Below are positions 1 to 8,472 of a DNA stretch of 64,000 nt, piece by piece. The position numbers and the translations under genes are program-made. The stretch is from Paenibacillus auburnensis (GTDB lineage Bacteria; Bacillota; Bacilli; Paenibacillales; Paenibacillaceae): the NCBI RefSeq assembly GCF_927798115.1, contig NZ_CAKMMG010000003.1, positions 186,001 through 250,000 of the forward strand. The letters are read 5' to 3'. The first letter of the stretch is position 1; every line of letters starts with the position of its first letter. The notes under the pieces are model-generated. The model was not told where the DNA came from. It made no database searches and saw nothing but the letters and a program-made list of their open reading frames with translations.

Positions 1-1
1 T

Positions 2-466
2 ACAGAACTGGCACATGCCCAGAGCTATCTGACTATCCAGCAGATGCGGTACCGGGATATTCTCGAGTATCAGATTCAGGTGGAACCAGAGCTTCAAGAG
101 TATCCGATTCTCAATATGACCCTGCAGCCGCTGATTGAGAATGCAATCTATCATGGAATCAAGAATAAACGCGGTAAAGGACTGATTACGGTCAGCGGTT
201 ATGCGGAAGGCCATTCATCGGTCGTACTCACCGTTACGGATAACGGCATCGGCATCTCCGCCGAGCGGCTGGCGCATCTAAGGAACCAATTGAATCAGCC
301 CGCCCAGGTAGAAGAAAGCGATCTTACGGAAGGCGGTTTCGGGCTGCTGAATGTGCATCAGCGTCTGCGCCTATATTTCGGAGAAGAATATGGACTCCAG
401 CTGGACAGCACTGCCGGGGAATGGACAACAATCTCCGTCCGCATACCCAAGAACAAGGGGGCTTGA
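2..466 (+). CDS. YesM-type sensor histidine kinase, C-terminal part
   Basis: This is the carboxy-terminal 154 residues of a sensor histidine kinase; the start lies left of the window. The frame is open from base 2. Visible are the end of the His_kinase region (YLTIQQMRYRD), the N-box (LQPLIENAIYHGI), the G1 box (TDNGIGI) and a GFGLLNVHQRL segment typical of YesM/LytS-type kinases of Gram-positive sugar systems. The kinase should sense an extracellular signal and phosphorylate the response regulator that begins two bases after its stop codon. The third gene of the unit encodes a sugar-binding lipoprotein, so the signal is probably a sugar. The sensor domain is not visible. Confidence 0.93.
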   Translation, partial: TELAHAQSYLTIQQMRYRDILEYQIQVEPELQEYPILNMTLQPLIENAIYHGIKNKRGKGLITVSGYAEGHSSVVLTVTDNGIGISAERLAHLRNQLNQPAQVEESDLTEGGFGLLNVHQRLRLYFGEEYGLQLDSTAGEWTTISVRIPKNKGA

Positions 467-467
467 C

Positions 468-2066
468 ATGAAGAAGGTAATGCTGGTCGATGATGAAATT
501 CTGATTCGTGAAAGTATACGGGAGTGTGTCGATTGGGAGAAGGAGGGTTTCATTTATTGCGGAGACGCCCCTGACGGCGAATTGGCTCTGCCGCTGATTG
601 AACAGCAGCTTCCAGATATTCTCATTACCGATATCAAAATGCCCTTTATGGACGGGCTCGAGCTCAGTTCCGTCGTCCGCCAGCGGCTCCCGCAGATCAA
701 AATTATCATCCTAAGCGGACACAACGATTTCCAGTATGCACAGACCGCACTGCGGCTCGGTGTGGAGGATTACTGCCTGAAGCCGTTCAGCGCTGCGGAT
801 CTTATCCAGCTGTTACATGCAGTAAGTGTCAGAATAGATGAAGAACAGCGCTTGAAAAGACGATATGCCTACACTCCTGAAAAGCTGTTTGCCGATCTGT
901 GCGGCGGGCTCATCGGCACCGCAGCCGCTATTGAGGCGGCAGATCAGTTAGAACTGCAGCTTACCACTTCCTATTATGCGGTTGCCATTTTATCATTGTC
1001 CCCTTCCGATCCGCAGGATACAGAAATCGGCCACGAAGCATACCGGTCTGCCCAACAACTGTTAGACGAACGGCTGGGTGAGCTTCAGGATATTTTCATG
1101 TATAAACGAAGCCGTACAGAAACTGTAGTGATTCTGAAGGGAAGCCTGCGAGAAGAACTTTCCAGCAAGATGAAAGCCTTTACAGAAAGCTTGCAAATTA
1201 AGCTAAAGGCTGCATTTAACTGTGATCTGTCCCTCTCTCTTGGCAATGTTCAGGACCGGTTGCAGGGAATCCATATTTCCTATCTGGAAGCTGAGGAAGA
1301 GAAAACCTGGAAGAAGATATCTAAGCAAAATAAAGCTGCTCTGTGGGAGTCCTCCTTTGATTCTTTAACAAACAGAGTGCTCCCTGACCGGAACCGGCTG
1401 GTTGATTTCCTGAAGCTCGGCTCTTCAAAAGAAGCACCCGACTTTATCAGGCAGTTTACTGCAGAGATGAGCAGCTTAAACTGGGAATCCATGTACGCCT
1501 ATTACTTAATCAACGATCTTACGCTTGAATTGGTTCTTACGGCCAAGAGAAGCTTTCAGACGGGCGGAAATACGGAGGATTTAATGAAAGATCTGCAGCA
1601 GCAGATCCGCAACATCGCAAGTTTCGAGGAGTGCCAGGATTACCTGCTTACACTGCTGGAGCAATTATGGAAATGGCGGCTGGAAGGTTCGGATAAATAT
1701 GGAGAGCTGATTGACAAAGTCAAGCTGCACATCCGTCAGCATTATGATGATGACCAGCTCTCCCTCTTCGAAATCTCCAGACATATTGGCGTCAGCTCCA
1801 GCCATCTCAGTAAGATTTTCAGCCAGGAAACCGGGCAGACGATGACGGAATATTTAACGTTTACCCGGATCAGCAAAGCGAAAGAGCTGCTAAAAACGAC
1901 CCGCTCCAAAACGTTCGAAATCGCTTTTCAGGTAGGCTACAACGATCAGCATTATTTCTCCAATCTGTTTAAGAAAGTCACCGGCTTGACCCCTACAGAA
2001 TACCGGAAGCATGGCTTTGCAGAGGACCAGGGCAGGTTGGCCAGGGAAGGCGGTAGCAATCTATGA
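468..2066 (+). CDS. AraC-type response regulator (YesN family)
   Basis: A 532-residue response regulator. The receiver domain (residues 1-120) has the acidic pair in VDDE, the phosphoacceptor Asp55 in LITDIKMP and the conserved Lys in CLKPF. A central linker of about 280 residues precedes two AraC helix-turn-helix motifs (roughly residues 425-520, with GYNDQHYFSNLFKK and GLTPTEYRK). I chose ATG 468 because the receiver fold begins there; an upstream in-frame ATG at 351 lies inside the kinase gene and would add 39 unrelated residues. It is the partner of the kinase ending at 466 and overlaps the next gene by four bases (ATGA), so the three genes are translationally coupled. Targets are likely nearby sugar genes. 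Confidence 0.95.
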   Translation: MKKVMLVDDEILIRESIRECVDWEKEGFIYCGDAPDGELALPLIEQQLPDILITDIKMPFMDGLELSSVVRQRLPQIKIIILSGHNDFQYAQTALRLGVEDYCLKPFSAADLIQLLHAVSVRIDEEQRLKRRYAYTPEKLFADLCGGLIGTAAAIEAADQLELQLTTSYYAVAILSLSPSDPQDTEIGHEAYRSAQQLLDERLGELQDIFMYKRSRTETVVILKGSLREELSSKMKAFTESLQIKLKAAFNCDLSLSLGNVQDRLQGIHISYLEAEEEKTWKKISKQNKAALWESSFDSLTNRVLPDRNRLVDFLKLGSSKEAPDFIRQFTAEMSSLNWESMYAYYLINDLTLELVLTAKRSFQTGGNTEDLMKDLQQQIRNIASFEECQDYLLTLLEQLWKWRLEGSDKYGELIDKVKLHIRQHYDDDQLSLFEISRHIGVSSSHLSKIFSQETGQTMTEYLTFTRISKAKELLKTTRSKTFEIAFQVGYNDQHYFSNLFKKVTGLTPTEYRKHGFAEDQGRLAREGGSNL

Positions 2067-3028
2067 GATCAGGCTCAGGACATGCAAGGCGTTTCTTACT
2101 GCCGTTGCTAGCATCTCTGCTTCTTATAAGCGGATGCGAAGGCAATAGCACCAGAAACGACAGGCAGGAATTGATGGACATTATGCCTTCTCCTTCTGCC
2201 GAATTTGACAAACCGCCCCTTGTCTTTGGCATTATCTACCCGATGGTGAATCCAACCTATGAGACCATTACAGAGAATTCGGAGGCGGCCGCTACAGGCC
2301 ACAACATCAAATTGCTGGTTCAAGCCCCGGATGAAGCCAATCTGGAACAGCAGATCCGGATCATGGAGATGATGATCAAGCAGGAAGTCGACGGAATTGC
2401 CATAGACCCTGTCGATTCCAAGGCCTTAATTCCGGTTATCAACAAGGCCGTTTCCAAGGGCATCCCTGTTATCTGCTTCGAATCCGATTCTCCCGACAGC
2501 AGGCGGGTTGCCTTTATTGGTGCAGACAATTACGAGACAGGAACCATTATAGGGCAGGCGGTTAATAGACTTCTAAACGGCAAAGGGATGGTTCTTGTGG
2601 AATCCGGCATGCCTCATATGTTCGGACTCAGCCAGCGGCTCGCGGGGCTCCAGGACTATTTGAAGGAGCAATCCGAAATAGATGTACTGGATATCCGCAA
2701 CAACGATGGCAGTGAAGAAGGCGCGATGCGGCAGCTGGAGCAAATGATCAGTGCCCACCCGCATTTCAGTGCATTGATTAACCTCGATTTCGTTTCCAGC
2801 TCCAGCTCCATTCTGGTTTGGAAAGCCAAAGGTCTGAAGCGATACAACATTGCATTCGGCCTGACTCCTGCTGTAAAGGAATCGCAGGCAAATGGGCAGA
2901 TCACCCGTATTATTTCCCAGAATGAACAGCACTGGGGGGAAGCTATTATCAGCACCCTGCTCTCGATAGCAAATGGTCAATCCGTACCGGAATTCGTCAA
3001 TACGAAAATTGTGGAGATCCCTGAGTAG
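2063..3028 (+). CDS. sugar-binding lipoprotein linked to the two-component system
   Basis: A 321-residue lipoprotein of the RbsB/XylF (peripl_BP_4) type. The signal peptide ends in a lipobox with the acylated Cys25 (LLISGC), followed by the family pattern: PLVFGIIYPMVNPTY near residue 55, QIRIMEMMIKQEVDGIAIDPVD near 115, GIPVICFESD near 140 and FIGADNYETG near 155. Such proteins bind a pentose or hexose outside the membrane. No permease or ATPase follows; instead it overlaps the response regulator by four bases. I infer that it presents the sugar to the sensor kinase, as in ligand-binding-protein/LytS-type three-component systems, rather than serving transport. A transport role with distant genes remains possible. 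Confidence 0.88.
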   Translation: MRSGSGHARRFLLPLLASLLLISGCEGNSTRNDRQELMDIMPSPSAEFDKPPLVFGIIYPMVNPTYETITENSEAAATGHNIKLLVQAPDEANLEQQIRIMEMMIKQEVDGIAIDPVDSKALIPVINKAVSKGIPVICFESDSPDSRRVAFIGADNYETGTIIGQAVNRLLNGKGMVLVESGMPHMFGLSQRLAGLQDYLKEQSEIDVLDIRNNDGSEEGAMRQLEQMISAHPHFSALINLDFVSSSSSILVWKAKGLKRYNIAFGLTPAVKESQANGQITRIISQNEQHWGEAIISTLLSIANGQSVPEFVNTKIVEIPE

Positions 3029-3045
3029 CAGGCTCGCACTGCTTA

Positions 3046-3858
3046 CTAATCCCTTTGATAGAACCGGACATAATCGACCCGGAACTCGCTCGGATACACA
3101 GGCGCCGGCTTATCCCCGCTCTCCGGCTGCGGAATTTCATAAATGTTCAGCATCAGCTGCATGGGATAGTCCGGCGACTGCTTCGAGTGATGAATAAGCT
3201 CGTTATCGATGTAAAAACGGACCCCCTCCGCTGTCCAGTCTACTGCATAAATGTGAAACCGGCTGGCGTCGATAGGGAACTCCCGCTCGAAAAACTCCTC
3301 TTCGATGGCCGGATCCCCAAAAGGATGCAGGCCGAATCCGATGACCGACTTCTCCGTGTCTCCGCCATTCCAGCCTTTCTGCTCAAACACGCAGATCTCA
3401 GCTGACCGCTCCGGACGGTCCTCGAAACCGATCATCCAAAGGGCGCACAAATTATTGGGATGATATAGCCCCTTCGCCCGAAGCTCCAGATAGCCGTAAT
3501 GAGGAGTAAACAACCTCTCCTCAGCCTGTTCTTCGCGGACCCGGCAGCTGCCCGAAAAACGGTGCTGGCCATACTCGCTGCCGAGCGGCCCGGAATAGAC
3601 CCCGGTCTGGAGATTGCTGACCTTTATTCCTCCATTGAATTCGGGACTCCAGGGCTCCTGGTCTTCCGTAATTTGCAGGATCAGCTGGCTGTCCTCGAAC
3701 CGGTAATTCGCCTGGGTCTTGGCACGGCTGCTCCATTGCGGCAGATAGAATGGGAGCCATTTGCTGCGGTTCAGGCTTCCCGAATCAAAATCATCCTCAT
3801 AGACCAGCGTATACCCCGGCTTCTTCGTTTCATTTCTCGGAAAATCGTACCCCGGCAT
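3046..3858 (-). CDS. GH16-like beta-glucanase/galactanase, active-site variant
   Basis: A 270-residue concanavalin-like protein of GH16 build: VYEDDFDSGSLNRSKW at the start, GYLELRAKG, ALWMIG, a FHIYAVDWTAEGVRFYIDNELIH block and a VDYVRFY ending are all GH16 hallmarks. GH16 enzymes cleave internal beta-1,3/1,4-glucans or galactans by a retaining mechanism using E-x-D-x-x-E. Here the motif reads E-I-C-V-F-E: Glu154 and Glu159 are in place, but the middle Asp is Cys156. No signal peptide is visible, so it may act inside the cell. Start ATG 3858 has AAAGGAGATG seven bases upstream. It stands alone, converging on the lipoprotein gene. Activity and substrate are open because of the changed motif. 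Confidence 0.82.
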   Translation of the reverse strand: MPGYDFPRNETKKPGYTLVYEDDFDSGSLNRSKWLPFYLPQWSSRAKTQANYRFEDSQLILQITEDQEPWSPEFNGGIKVSNLQTGVYSGPLGSEYGQHRFSGSCRVREEQAEERLFTPHYGYLELRAKGLYHPNNLCALWMIGFEDRPERSAEICVFEQKGWNGGDTEKSVIGFGLHPFGDPAIEEEFFEREFPIDASRFHIYAVDWTAEGVRFYIDNELIHHSKQSPDYPMQLMLNIYEIPQPESGDKPAPVYPSEFRVDYVRFYQRD

Positions 3859-4077
3859 TGTTCACATCTCCTTTGCCTAATCTTCACCTGACCGTAAATG
3901 GTACAGGCCATTCTTAATTACCAAGCATAATTCAACTTTCCCTCTTGTACAATTATTTCCTTTTAGAATTCACCTTTACTTTTAGACAGAAAAAAAGGAA
4001 CCTAAAGAGCTTCTATCCCCCTCCAGATTCCTCGTTTATTCCATATTCAGTTGTATTAGATAGGATGGGTATTCGCT

Positions 4078-5649
4078 TTAATATCCGCCATATTCAAACG
4101 AATCAAAATCTGCCACATTGTCAGAGGCTGTACCGTTACTTGTGCAATACATTCCTATGCAGCAGCCTACAAATCCTCCTGCCACCTCGGTACTCAAACT
4201 ACTCGTATCTACATGTTCTGCAGCCAAATGATATTGATTACCGTCGGTACTGTAATAGAAGCTCAACTCCTGGCCTCTCGCAGCCATCTTTAAGTACAAC
4301 CGCTGAGCATCAACATCGGCCTGCGCAACGTTGGTCTCCTGGCCATTGATACAGGTCACAACTCGTAAGACTTGCTTGTCATCATGCAGCACGCGCTCGA
4401 ACCGGATATGAAACATTTCATTTTGAATGACAGCCAAACCTGCCGATTCATGGATGCTCCGCGCCTCAAACTCCATCACAGCCGCTGCTGCATAGTCAAA
4501 ATGCTGTTGCCGCAGACAGACAAAGCTGAGATTATCCTGATCCTTGAACGTCTGGGGTTTTAGCTTTAGACGCAAGTATCCTTTACGTTCTGTCAATGAA
4601 TATAAATCCGCCTTCGGATTTCTTAAGAACATCCACTTAAGTGCCAGCCTGTCACTGTCAAAATGGTCACAGCGCAATTGCGGCTCCACTGGAACCGGCG
4701 TCAATCCCATGACCCCCTGCTCCTCCAGAATTCCCCGGCCCTCATTGACTACAGGCCATCCGTCCTCCCAGATCACTGAAGCAAGGAATGTCTCCCGCCC
4801 CAAATTACTATAGCTGCCTCCATAAGGGCGTGAAGCGAGCATCACCATAAACCATTGACCGTCTTCACTCTGAACCAAATCGGCATGCCCTACATTAACT
4901 ACCGGATAATGCTTGCCCAGATGACGATGCGTAATGATCGGGTTGTTCGGATTGCCGGTATAGCCCTCTGTCAGCTCCCGGCTGCGTGCAACGGTCACCG
5001 CGTGATTCGGTCCTGTTCCTCCCTCTGCAATCATTAAATAATAGAAACCATCTTTCTTGTACAGATGCGGCCCTTCCGGCCAAATCACATCTGTCATGGC
5101 TCCTTTCCAAAGTACATAGCTCTCACCTGCAAGCTCCATGGTCTCCAGGTTCAGTTCCTGAATCCATACTTCCCAGTTGCCGTCATATCGTACTCCGGTT
5201 GAGTTAGGCCTTGTACCCAAATAATAGGCTCTTCCGTCATCATCAAAGAAAATGGTAGGGTCAATCCCTATGGCTCCTTCAATAAAATAAGGTTCAGACC
5301 ACGGCCCGGCAGGATTGGTTGCTGTCACAACGAAATTCCCGCCATGGGTTACATTAGTTGTGATCATATAGAACTTACCTTCATGATAACGTATCGTTGG
5401 GGCAAAAATCCCCGCGGAGTGCCTGGCTCCCTGTAAGTTCAATTGTGAAGGACGGTTAAGCACATTGCCGATCTGCTTCCAGTTCACAAGATCACGGCTT
5501 TGGAAAATCGGAACACCAGGAAAATAGGCAAATGTCGATGTCACCAAATAATAGTCATCCCCGACCCGGCATACTGACGGGTCCGGATAAAAACCAGGCA
5601 TTATCGGATTAGTATAGGTAACTGAATGGTGATTACTAGCGGTTGTCAT
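4078..5649 (-). CDS. GH43 beta-xylosidase / alpha-L-arabinofuranosidase
   Basis: A 523-residue GH43 enzyme with no signal peptide, so it probably hydrolyses imported xylo- or arabino-oligosaccharides in the cytoplasm. The five-bladed propeller carries the expected inverting triad: base Asp23 (FYPDPSVC), pKa modulator Asp130 (GIDPTIFFDDDG) and acid Glu192 (IWPEGPHLY). A C-terminal beta-sandwich (about residues 320-523) is the kind found in beta-xylosidases of 500-540 residues. It is divergent from an AraC regulator, and a catabolite-responsive element lies in the shared promoter region. Xylosidase versus arabinofuranosidase cannot be settled by eye. Confidence 0.9.
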   Translation of the reverse strand: MTTASNHHSVTYTNPIMPGFYPDPSVCRVGDDYYLVTSTFAYFPGVPIFQSRDLVNWKQIGNVLNRPSQLNLQGARHSAGIFAPTIRYHEGKFYMITTNVTHGGNFVVTATNPAGPWSEPYFIEGAIGIDPTIFFDDDGRAYYLGTRPNSTGVRYDGNWEVWIQELNLETMELAGESYVLWKGAMTDVIWPEGPHLYKKDGFYYLMIAEGGTGPNHAVTVARSRELTEGYTGNPNNPIITHRHLGKHYPVVNVGHADLVQSEDGQWFMVMLASRPYGGSYSNLGRETFLASVIWEDGWPVVNEGRGILEEQGVMGLTPVPVEPQLRCDHFDSDRLALKWMFLRNPKADLYSLTERKGYLRLKLKPQTFKDQDNLSFVCLRQQHFDYAAAAVMEFEARSIHESAGLAVIQNEMFHIRFERVLHDDKQVLRVVTCINGQETNVAQADVDAQRLYLKMAARGQELSFYYSTDGNQYHLAAEHVDTSSLSTEVAGGFVGCCIGMYCTSNGTASDNVADFDSFEYGGY

Positions 5650-5691
5650 ACTTTTTCATTCCCCCTCAAACAATCTATGAATTCAAAACAA

Positions 5692-5705
5692 GGATAGCGT
5701 TTACA
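5692..5705 (-). promoter_or_regulatory. cre site (CcpA) between the GH43 gene and araC-type gene
   Basis: Read on the minus strand this 14-mer is TGTAAACGCTATCC. It matches 13 of 14 positions of the Bacillus cre consensus TGWAANCGNTNWCA (only the last base differs). It lies 43-56 bases upstream of the GH43 start codon and upstream of the divergent regulator, where CcpA would repress in the presence of glucose. A TATAAT at 5720-5725 is a candidate -10 for the plus-strand regulator gene; TTTACA at 5700-5705 is only 14 bases away, so that promoter is weakly supported. Confidence 0.6.
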
Positions 5706-5772
5706 AATTGGGATAATGGTATAATTGGGATATATCAAATACAGCTCTATGAACTTGATGCAAAGGATATAG

Positions 5773-6612
5773 GTGGAGCCTATGAAGTCAATGGATTACG
5801 GTTTCAGAGACGGTTCGATGTGTAAAGGAAACGGTTATAAACCTGTAAATTTGCACAAATGGGGGCCGGGTGTCCGCGATGTTTTTGCCTTGCACTATAT
5901 TGTAAGCGGTAAGGGCTACTTGAGAACATGCCATACAACTTTTTCATTAACATCTGGCGAAAGTTTCGTTATATTTCCTGATACGGAAGTATACTATTAT
6001 CCCGATCCGCAGGATCCGTGGGAGTATTATTGGATTGAATTTAACGGACTTAAGGCTTCACGCCTCCTGTCGATGATTCACATTGCACCTGATCATCCGG
6101 TATTGGAGGCATCGCCGCAGGATTTCAGACCACTCTTTCAGATGGTCAAAACAGCCGGAATGGAGCCGTTCGAACAGGAGCGTTCGGATGCAGGGCTGCA
6201 TCTTTTGTTGTCCTATTACATGGAACACTACCCTAGTGACACAGCTTTTCTTAAAAAGGATTATGCCTTATCAGCAAGGGAATTCATTGAAATCAACTTT
6301 TGGAAGCCTTCATTATCAGTCCTGGACGTAGTCGAATTTGTGAACATTGAGCGCAGCTATTTGTTTCGCTTATTCAAGGAAGAGAACGGCATATCCATTT
6401 CCGGTTATCTGACTGCCTTCAGGATTCAGCGGGCCTGCGAATTATTGAAAAATACACAGTTATCCATCCAGTCATTGGCCTATTCGGTAGGCTACCAGGA
6501 TCCTTTATATTTCTCAAAAGTATTCAAAAAAGCAACCTCATACACGCCGTCGGAATATAGAAAGGTCATCATGGAGCATCCTGCGGCAGCCAGTACTGAT
6601 ATTTCCGGCTGA
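5773..6612 (+). CDS. AraC-family regulator, divergent from GH43
   Basis: A 279-residue AraC/XylS regulator. The N-terminal half is a cupin ligand-binding domain (LHYIVSGKGYLRT, GESFVIFPDTEVYY around residues 35-80, then WEYYWIEFNG). The C-terminal 100 residues hold two helix-turn-helix units (SYLFRLFKEENGISISGYL and SVGYQDPLYFSKVFKK, followed by TPSEYRK). It probably activates the divergent GH43 gene on binding a sugar. The start is uncertain: GTG 5773 has AAAGGA five bases upstream, ATG 5782 follows AGGTGGAG by three bases, and ATG 5791 is also in frame. The difference is at most six residues. Confidence 0.92.
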   Translation: MEPMKSMDYGFRDGSMCKGNGYKPVNLHKWGPGVRDVFALHYIVSGKGYLRTCHTTFSLTSGESFVIFPDTEVYYYPDPQDPWEYYWIEFNGLKASRLLSMIHIAPDHPVLEASPQDFRPLFQMVKTAGMEPFEQERSDAGLHLLLSYYMEHYPSDTAFLKKDYALSAREFIEINFWKPSLSVLDVVEFVNIERSYLFRLFKEENGISISGYLTAFRIQRACELLKNTQLSIQSLAYSVGYQDPLYFSKVFKKATSYTPSEYRKVIMEHPAAASTDISG

Positions 6613-6635
6613 ACGGATGCGGTCAGGAGTCCTGC

Positions 6636-6839
6636 TTAGCGAAACAGCACACAATTCCCGGATTCCCGGAAATATTTGATCAATTTCTCAATGGGGCCGC
6701 GGCCGCATTTCAGCTGCTCGCCAAGACAGTCTATACACAGGAAATCTTGGGCATTTCGTGTAACAAGCTTAAGGTATATCGCTACATCATCCGTCATTAA
6801 GGGAACTCCGCAGGCTCTGCATGTCCTATTCATGTTCAT
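6636..6839 (-). CDS. small Cys-rich (zinc-ribbon-like) protein
   Basis: A 67-residue protein with two Cys pairs, C7-x-x-C10 and C35-x-x-C38, plus Cys45 and Cys63. The spacing suggests a treble-clef or zinc-ribbon metal site. I do not recognise a named family. It begins eight bases after the stop codon of the GH27 gene on the same strand, so it is very likely co-transcribed and co-translated with it. Its function is unknown; a small metal-binding or regulatory role is possible but not shown. The composition (no long acidic or basic runs, no signal peptide) is compatible with a soluble cytoplasmic protein. Confidence 0.7.
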   Translation of the reverse strand: MNMNRTCRACGVPLMTDDVAIYLKLVTRNAQDFLCIDCLGEQLKCGRGPIEKLIKYFRESGNCVLFR

Positions 6840-6846
6840 GATCCCT

Positions 6847-8007
6847 TTACACTAATTTCGCCCGCACAATCAGGCAATCATGAGCCGGAACTACGGGAGC
6901 ATATCTTTCTTTAAAGATACCTATTTCTTGATGCGTCCAGCAATCATACAACGACAGCGATTTTCCGGAAGCATAAGGTAGTCCGATATCCCAGAATTGC
7001 AGCGAGATTTCCCTTTGACCATCGCTTAAATTAAAGAAGCCGATAGCAACGTCTCCGTCAGTTAACACTTTCACCAGCATAAACACATCATCCGCATGAA
7101 ACCATTGCGGTTCCGGCTTGATGCGATAAGCACCGCGGCCTTCCACATCCTGATTGATGGCAATCAAATCCCCGTTCATCAGAATATCCCTGGTTACCTG
7201 ATTGGCTTTACGGATGTCGCTGCCAATCATCAGCGGAGATCCCATCATGCTCCATAACGAAAAATGGGTCTTGTACTCCACATCGCTGCAACCCCCGACC
7301 TGACTTCCGATAAAGTCGCTGTTGCTGCCTCCGTACATACCAACAACCAGCATATCCATATCATTATGGCAATAAGCTCCTGTATAACACGCTTTATCAA
7401 GCTGTGACAAAGCCAGACCCTTGATAGAATCCCAGCTATCCTGAATATCTCCTGTGGACCGGTACATATGGGCGCCTGACTCGCGGATCCAGTGATATAC
7501 ATTGTCCTCACCCCAATTGCATGCCGAGAACAGAATGTCTCTTCCGCAGTTTTTGAGTGCCAGACTCATCCGTTTGTACAGCAGCTCCCCTGAGATGTGT
7601 CTGGGCTTGAAGCAGTAATCATACTTCAAAAAGTCTACGCCCCATTCTGCCAGTAATTCGGCATCCTGGAATTCATGTTCAAAGCTTCCGGGATATCCTG
7701 CACAGGTATGTGTTCCTACACAAGAGTACATCCCAAACTTTAAACCCTTGGAATGGATATAATCTGCAAGCGCCTTCATTCCATTCGGGAATTTGACCGG
7801 ATCGGCAACCAGCCTGCCATCCTTGTCCCTTTCCTTCAGGCTCCAGCAATCATCAATTACAATGTACTCATAACCCGCATCCTTATACCCCTCTGCAACC
7901 AGTGTATCGGCGGCTTCCCGGATAAGCTGTTCGTTAATATCCCATGTAAAGGTGTTCCAGGAATTCCACCCCATAGGTGGCGTCAAGCCGAGTTGTTGCT
8001 TGTTCAT
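6847..8007 (-). CDS. GH27 alpha-galactosidase (or beta-L-arabinopyranosidase)
   Basis: A 386-residue GH27 (beta/alpha)8 enzyme. It starts with the diagnostic LTPPMGWNSWN, has IDDCW near residue 52, the nucleophile Asp130 in FLKYDYC and the acid/base Asp187 in RSTGDIQDSW, which aligns with Asp231 of human alpha-galactosidase A. A short C-terminal beta domain follows. No signal peptide is present, so it acts on imported galactosides. The open frame runs up to 8121, but ATG 8007 has AAAGGATGA eight bases upstream and gives the normal family start; the extra residues look non-coding. Some GH27 members are beta-L-arabinopyranosidases, which cannot be excluded. A small Cys-rich gene follows directly. 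Confidence 0.9.
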   Translation of the reverse strand: MNKQQLGLTPPMGWNSWNTFTWDINEQLIREAADTLVAEGYKDAGYEYIVIDDCWSLKERDKDGRLVADPVKFPNGMKALADYIHSKGLKFGMYSCVGTHTCAGYPGSFEHEFQDAELLAEWGVDFLKYDYCFKPRHISGELLYKRMSLALKNCGRDILFSACNWGEDNVYHWIRESGAHMYRSTGDIQDSWDSIKGLALSQLDKACYTGAYCHNDMDMLVVGMYGGSNSDFIGSQVGGCSDVEYKTHFSLWSMMGSPLMIGSDIRKANQVTRDILMNGDLIAINQDVEGRGAYRIKPEPQWFHADDVFMLVKVLTDGDVAIGFFNLSDGQREISLQFWDIGLPYASGKSLSLYDCWTHQEIGIFKERYAPVVPAHDCLIVRAKLV

Positions 8008-8268
8008 CAAAGTATTCATCCTTTCGTGTAACCCGTAGATTAAGTGTAAAAACAGATGCTTATTCTTTATGTATTTAATCATAGACGACTCTTTCGATCT
8101 ATAGCTTGGCGTTGCTTTCACATGTACATTTGTTGCTTTTCTCCTGAAGAGCCGATCACTCTAATAAATTTAAATTATTCAATTTTATGTAAATTTTTAA
8201 GGGGTACAGCTGCACCTTAACGGTTTTATCTAATAATAGATCAATAAGTCGTGAGGATTGGTCATTGT
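8008..8268. other. divergent intergenic region, left half
   Basis: AT-rich spacer between the GH27 gene and the importer operon. The only open frame is the upstream extension of GH27, which has no good ribosome site and no family similarity. A minus-strand promoter for GH27 should lie here, but I see no confident -35/-10 pair. The control elements of the importer lie to the right, at 8269-8320. Confidence 0.4.
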
Positions 8269-8320
8269 TTGAAAGAAATCAATAACTTATTATAGTTGCA
8301 TAGTTATGTAAGCGTTACCA
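8269..8320 (+). promoter_or_regulatory. importer promoter with overlapping cre site
   Basis: TTGAAA at 8269-8274 and TATAGT at 8291-8296 are separated by 16 bases, a good sigma-A promoter. Directly downstream, 8307-8320 reads TGTAAGCGTTACCA, matching 13 of 14 positions of the cre consensus TGWAANCGNTNWCA. A cre just after the -10 is the classic place for CcpA repression of initiation. The leader to the first gene is about 150 bases. Confidence 0.6.
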
Positions 8321-8472
8321 CCATGAAATGATAGGTGCAACATAACGTTAAAATTAGGCATCCGGCAAGGAGTCAATGTCTAAGGGAAGGAGGAGAGCAT
8401 ACCGGCCAGTAGGTTTTTAGGGCAGAGCAGCCCTGTTATAAACTCCAATTATACAAAGGGGGTAGAGAACCT

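Noticed and set aside
351..467. Upstream in-frame start for the first response regulator
   Set aside because: Lies inside the kinase gene, and the extra residues do not belong to a receiver domain; ATG 468 begins the conserved fold.
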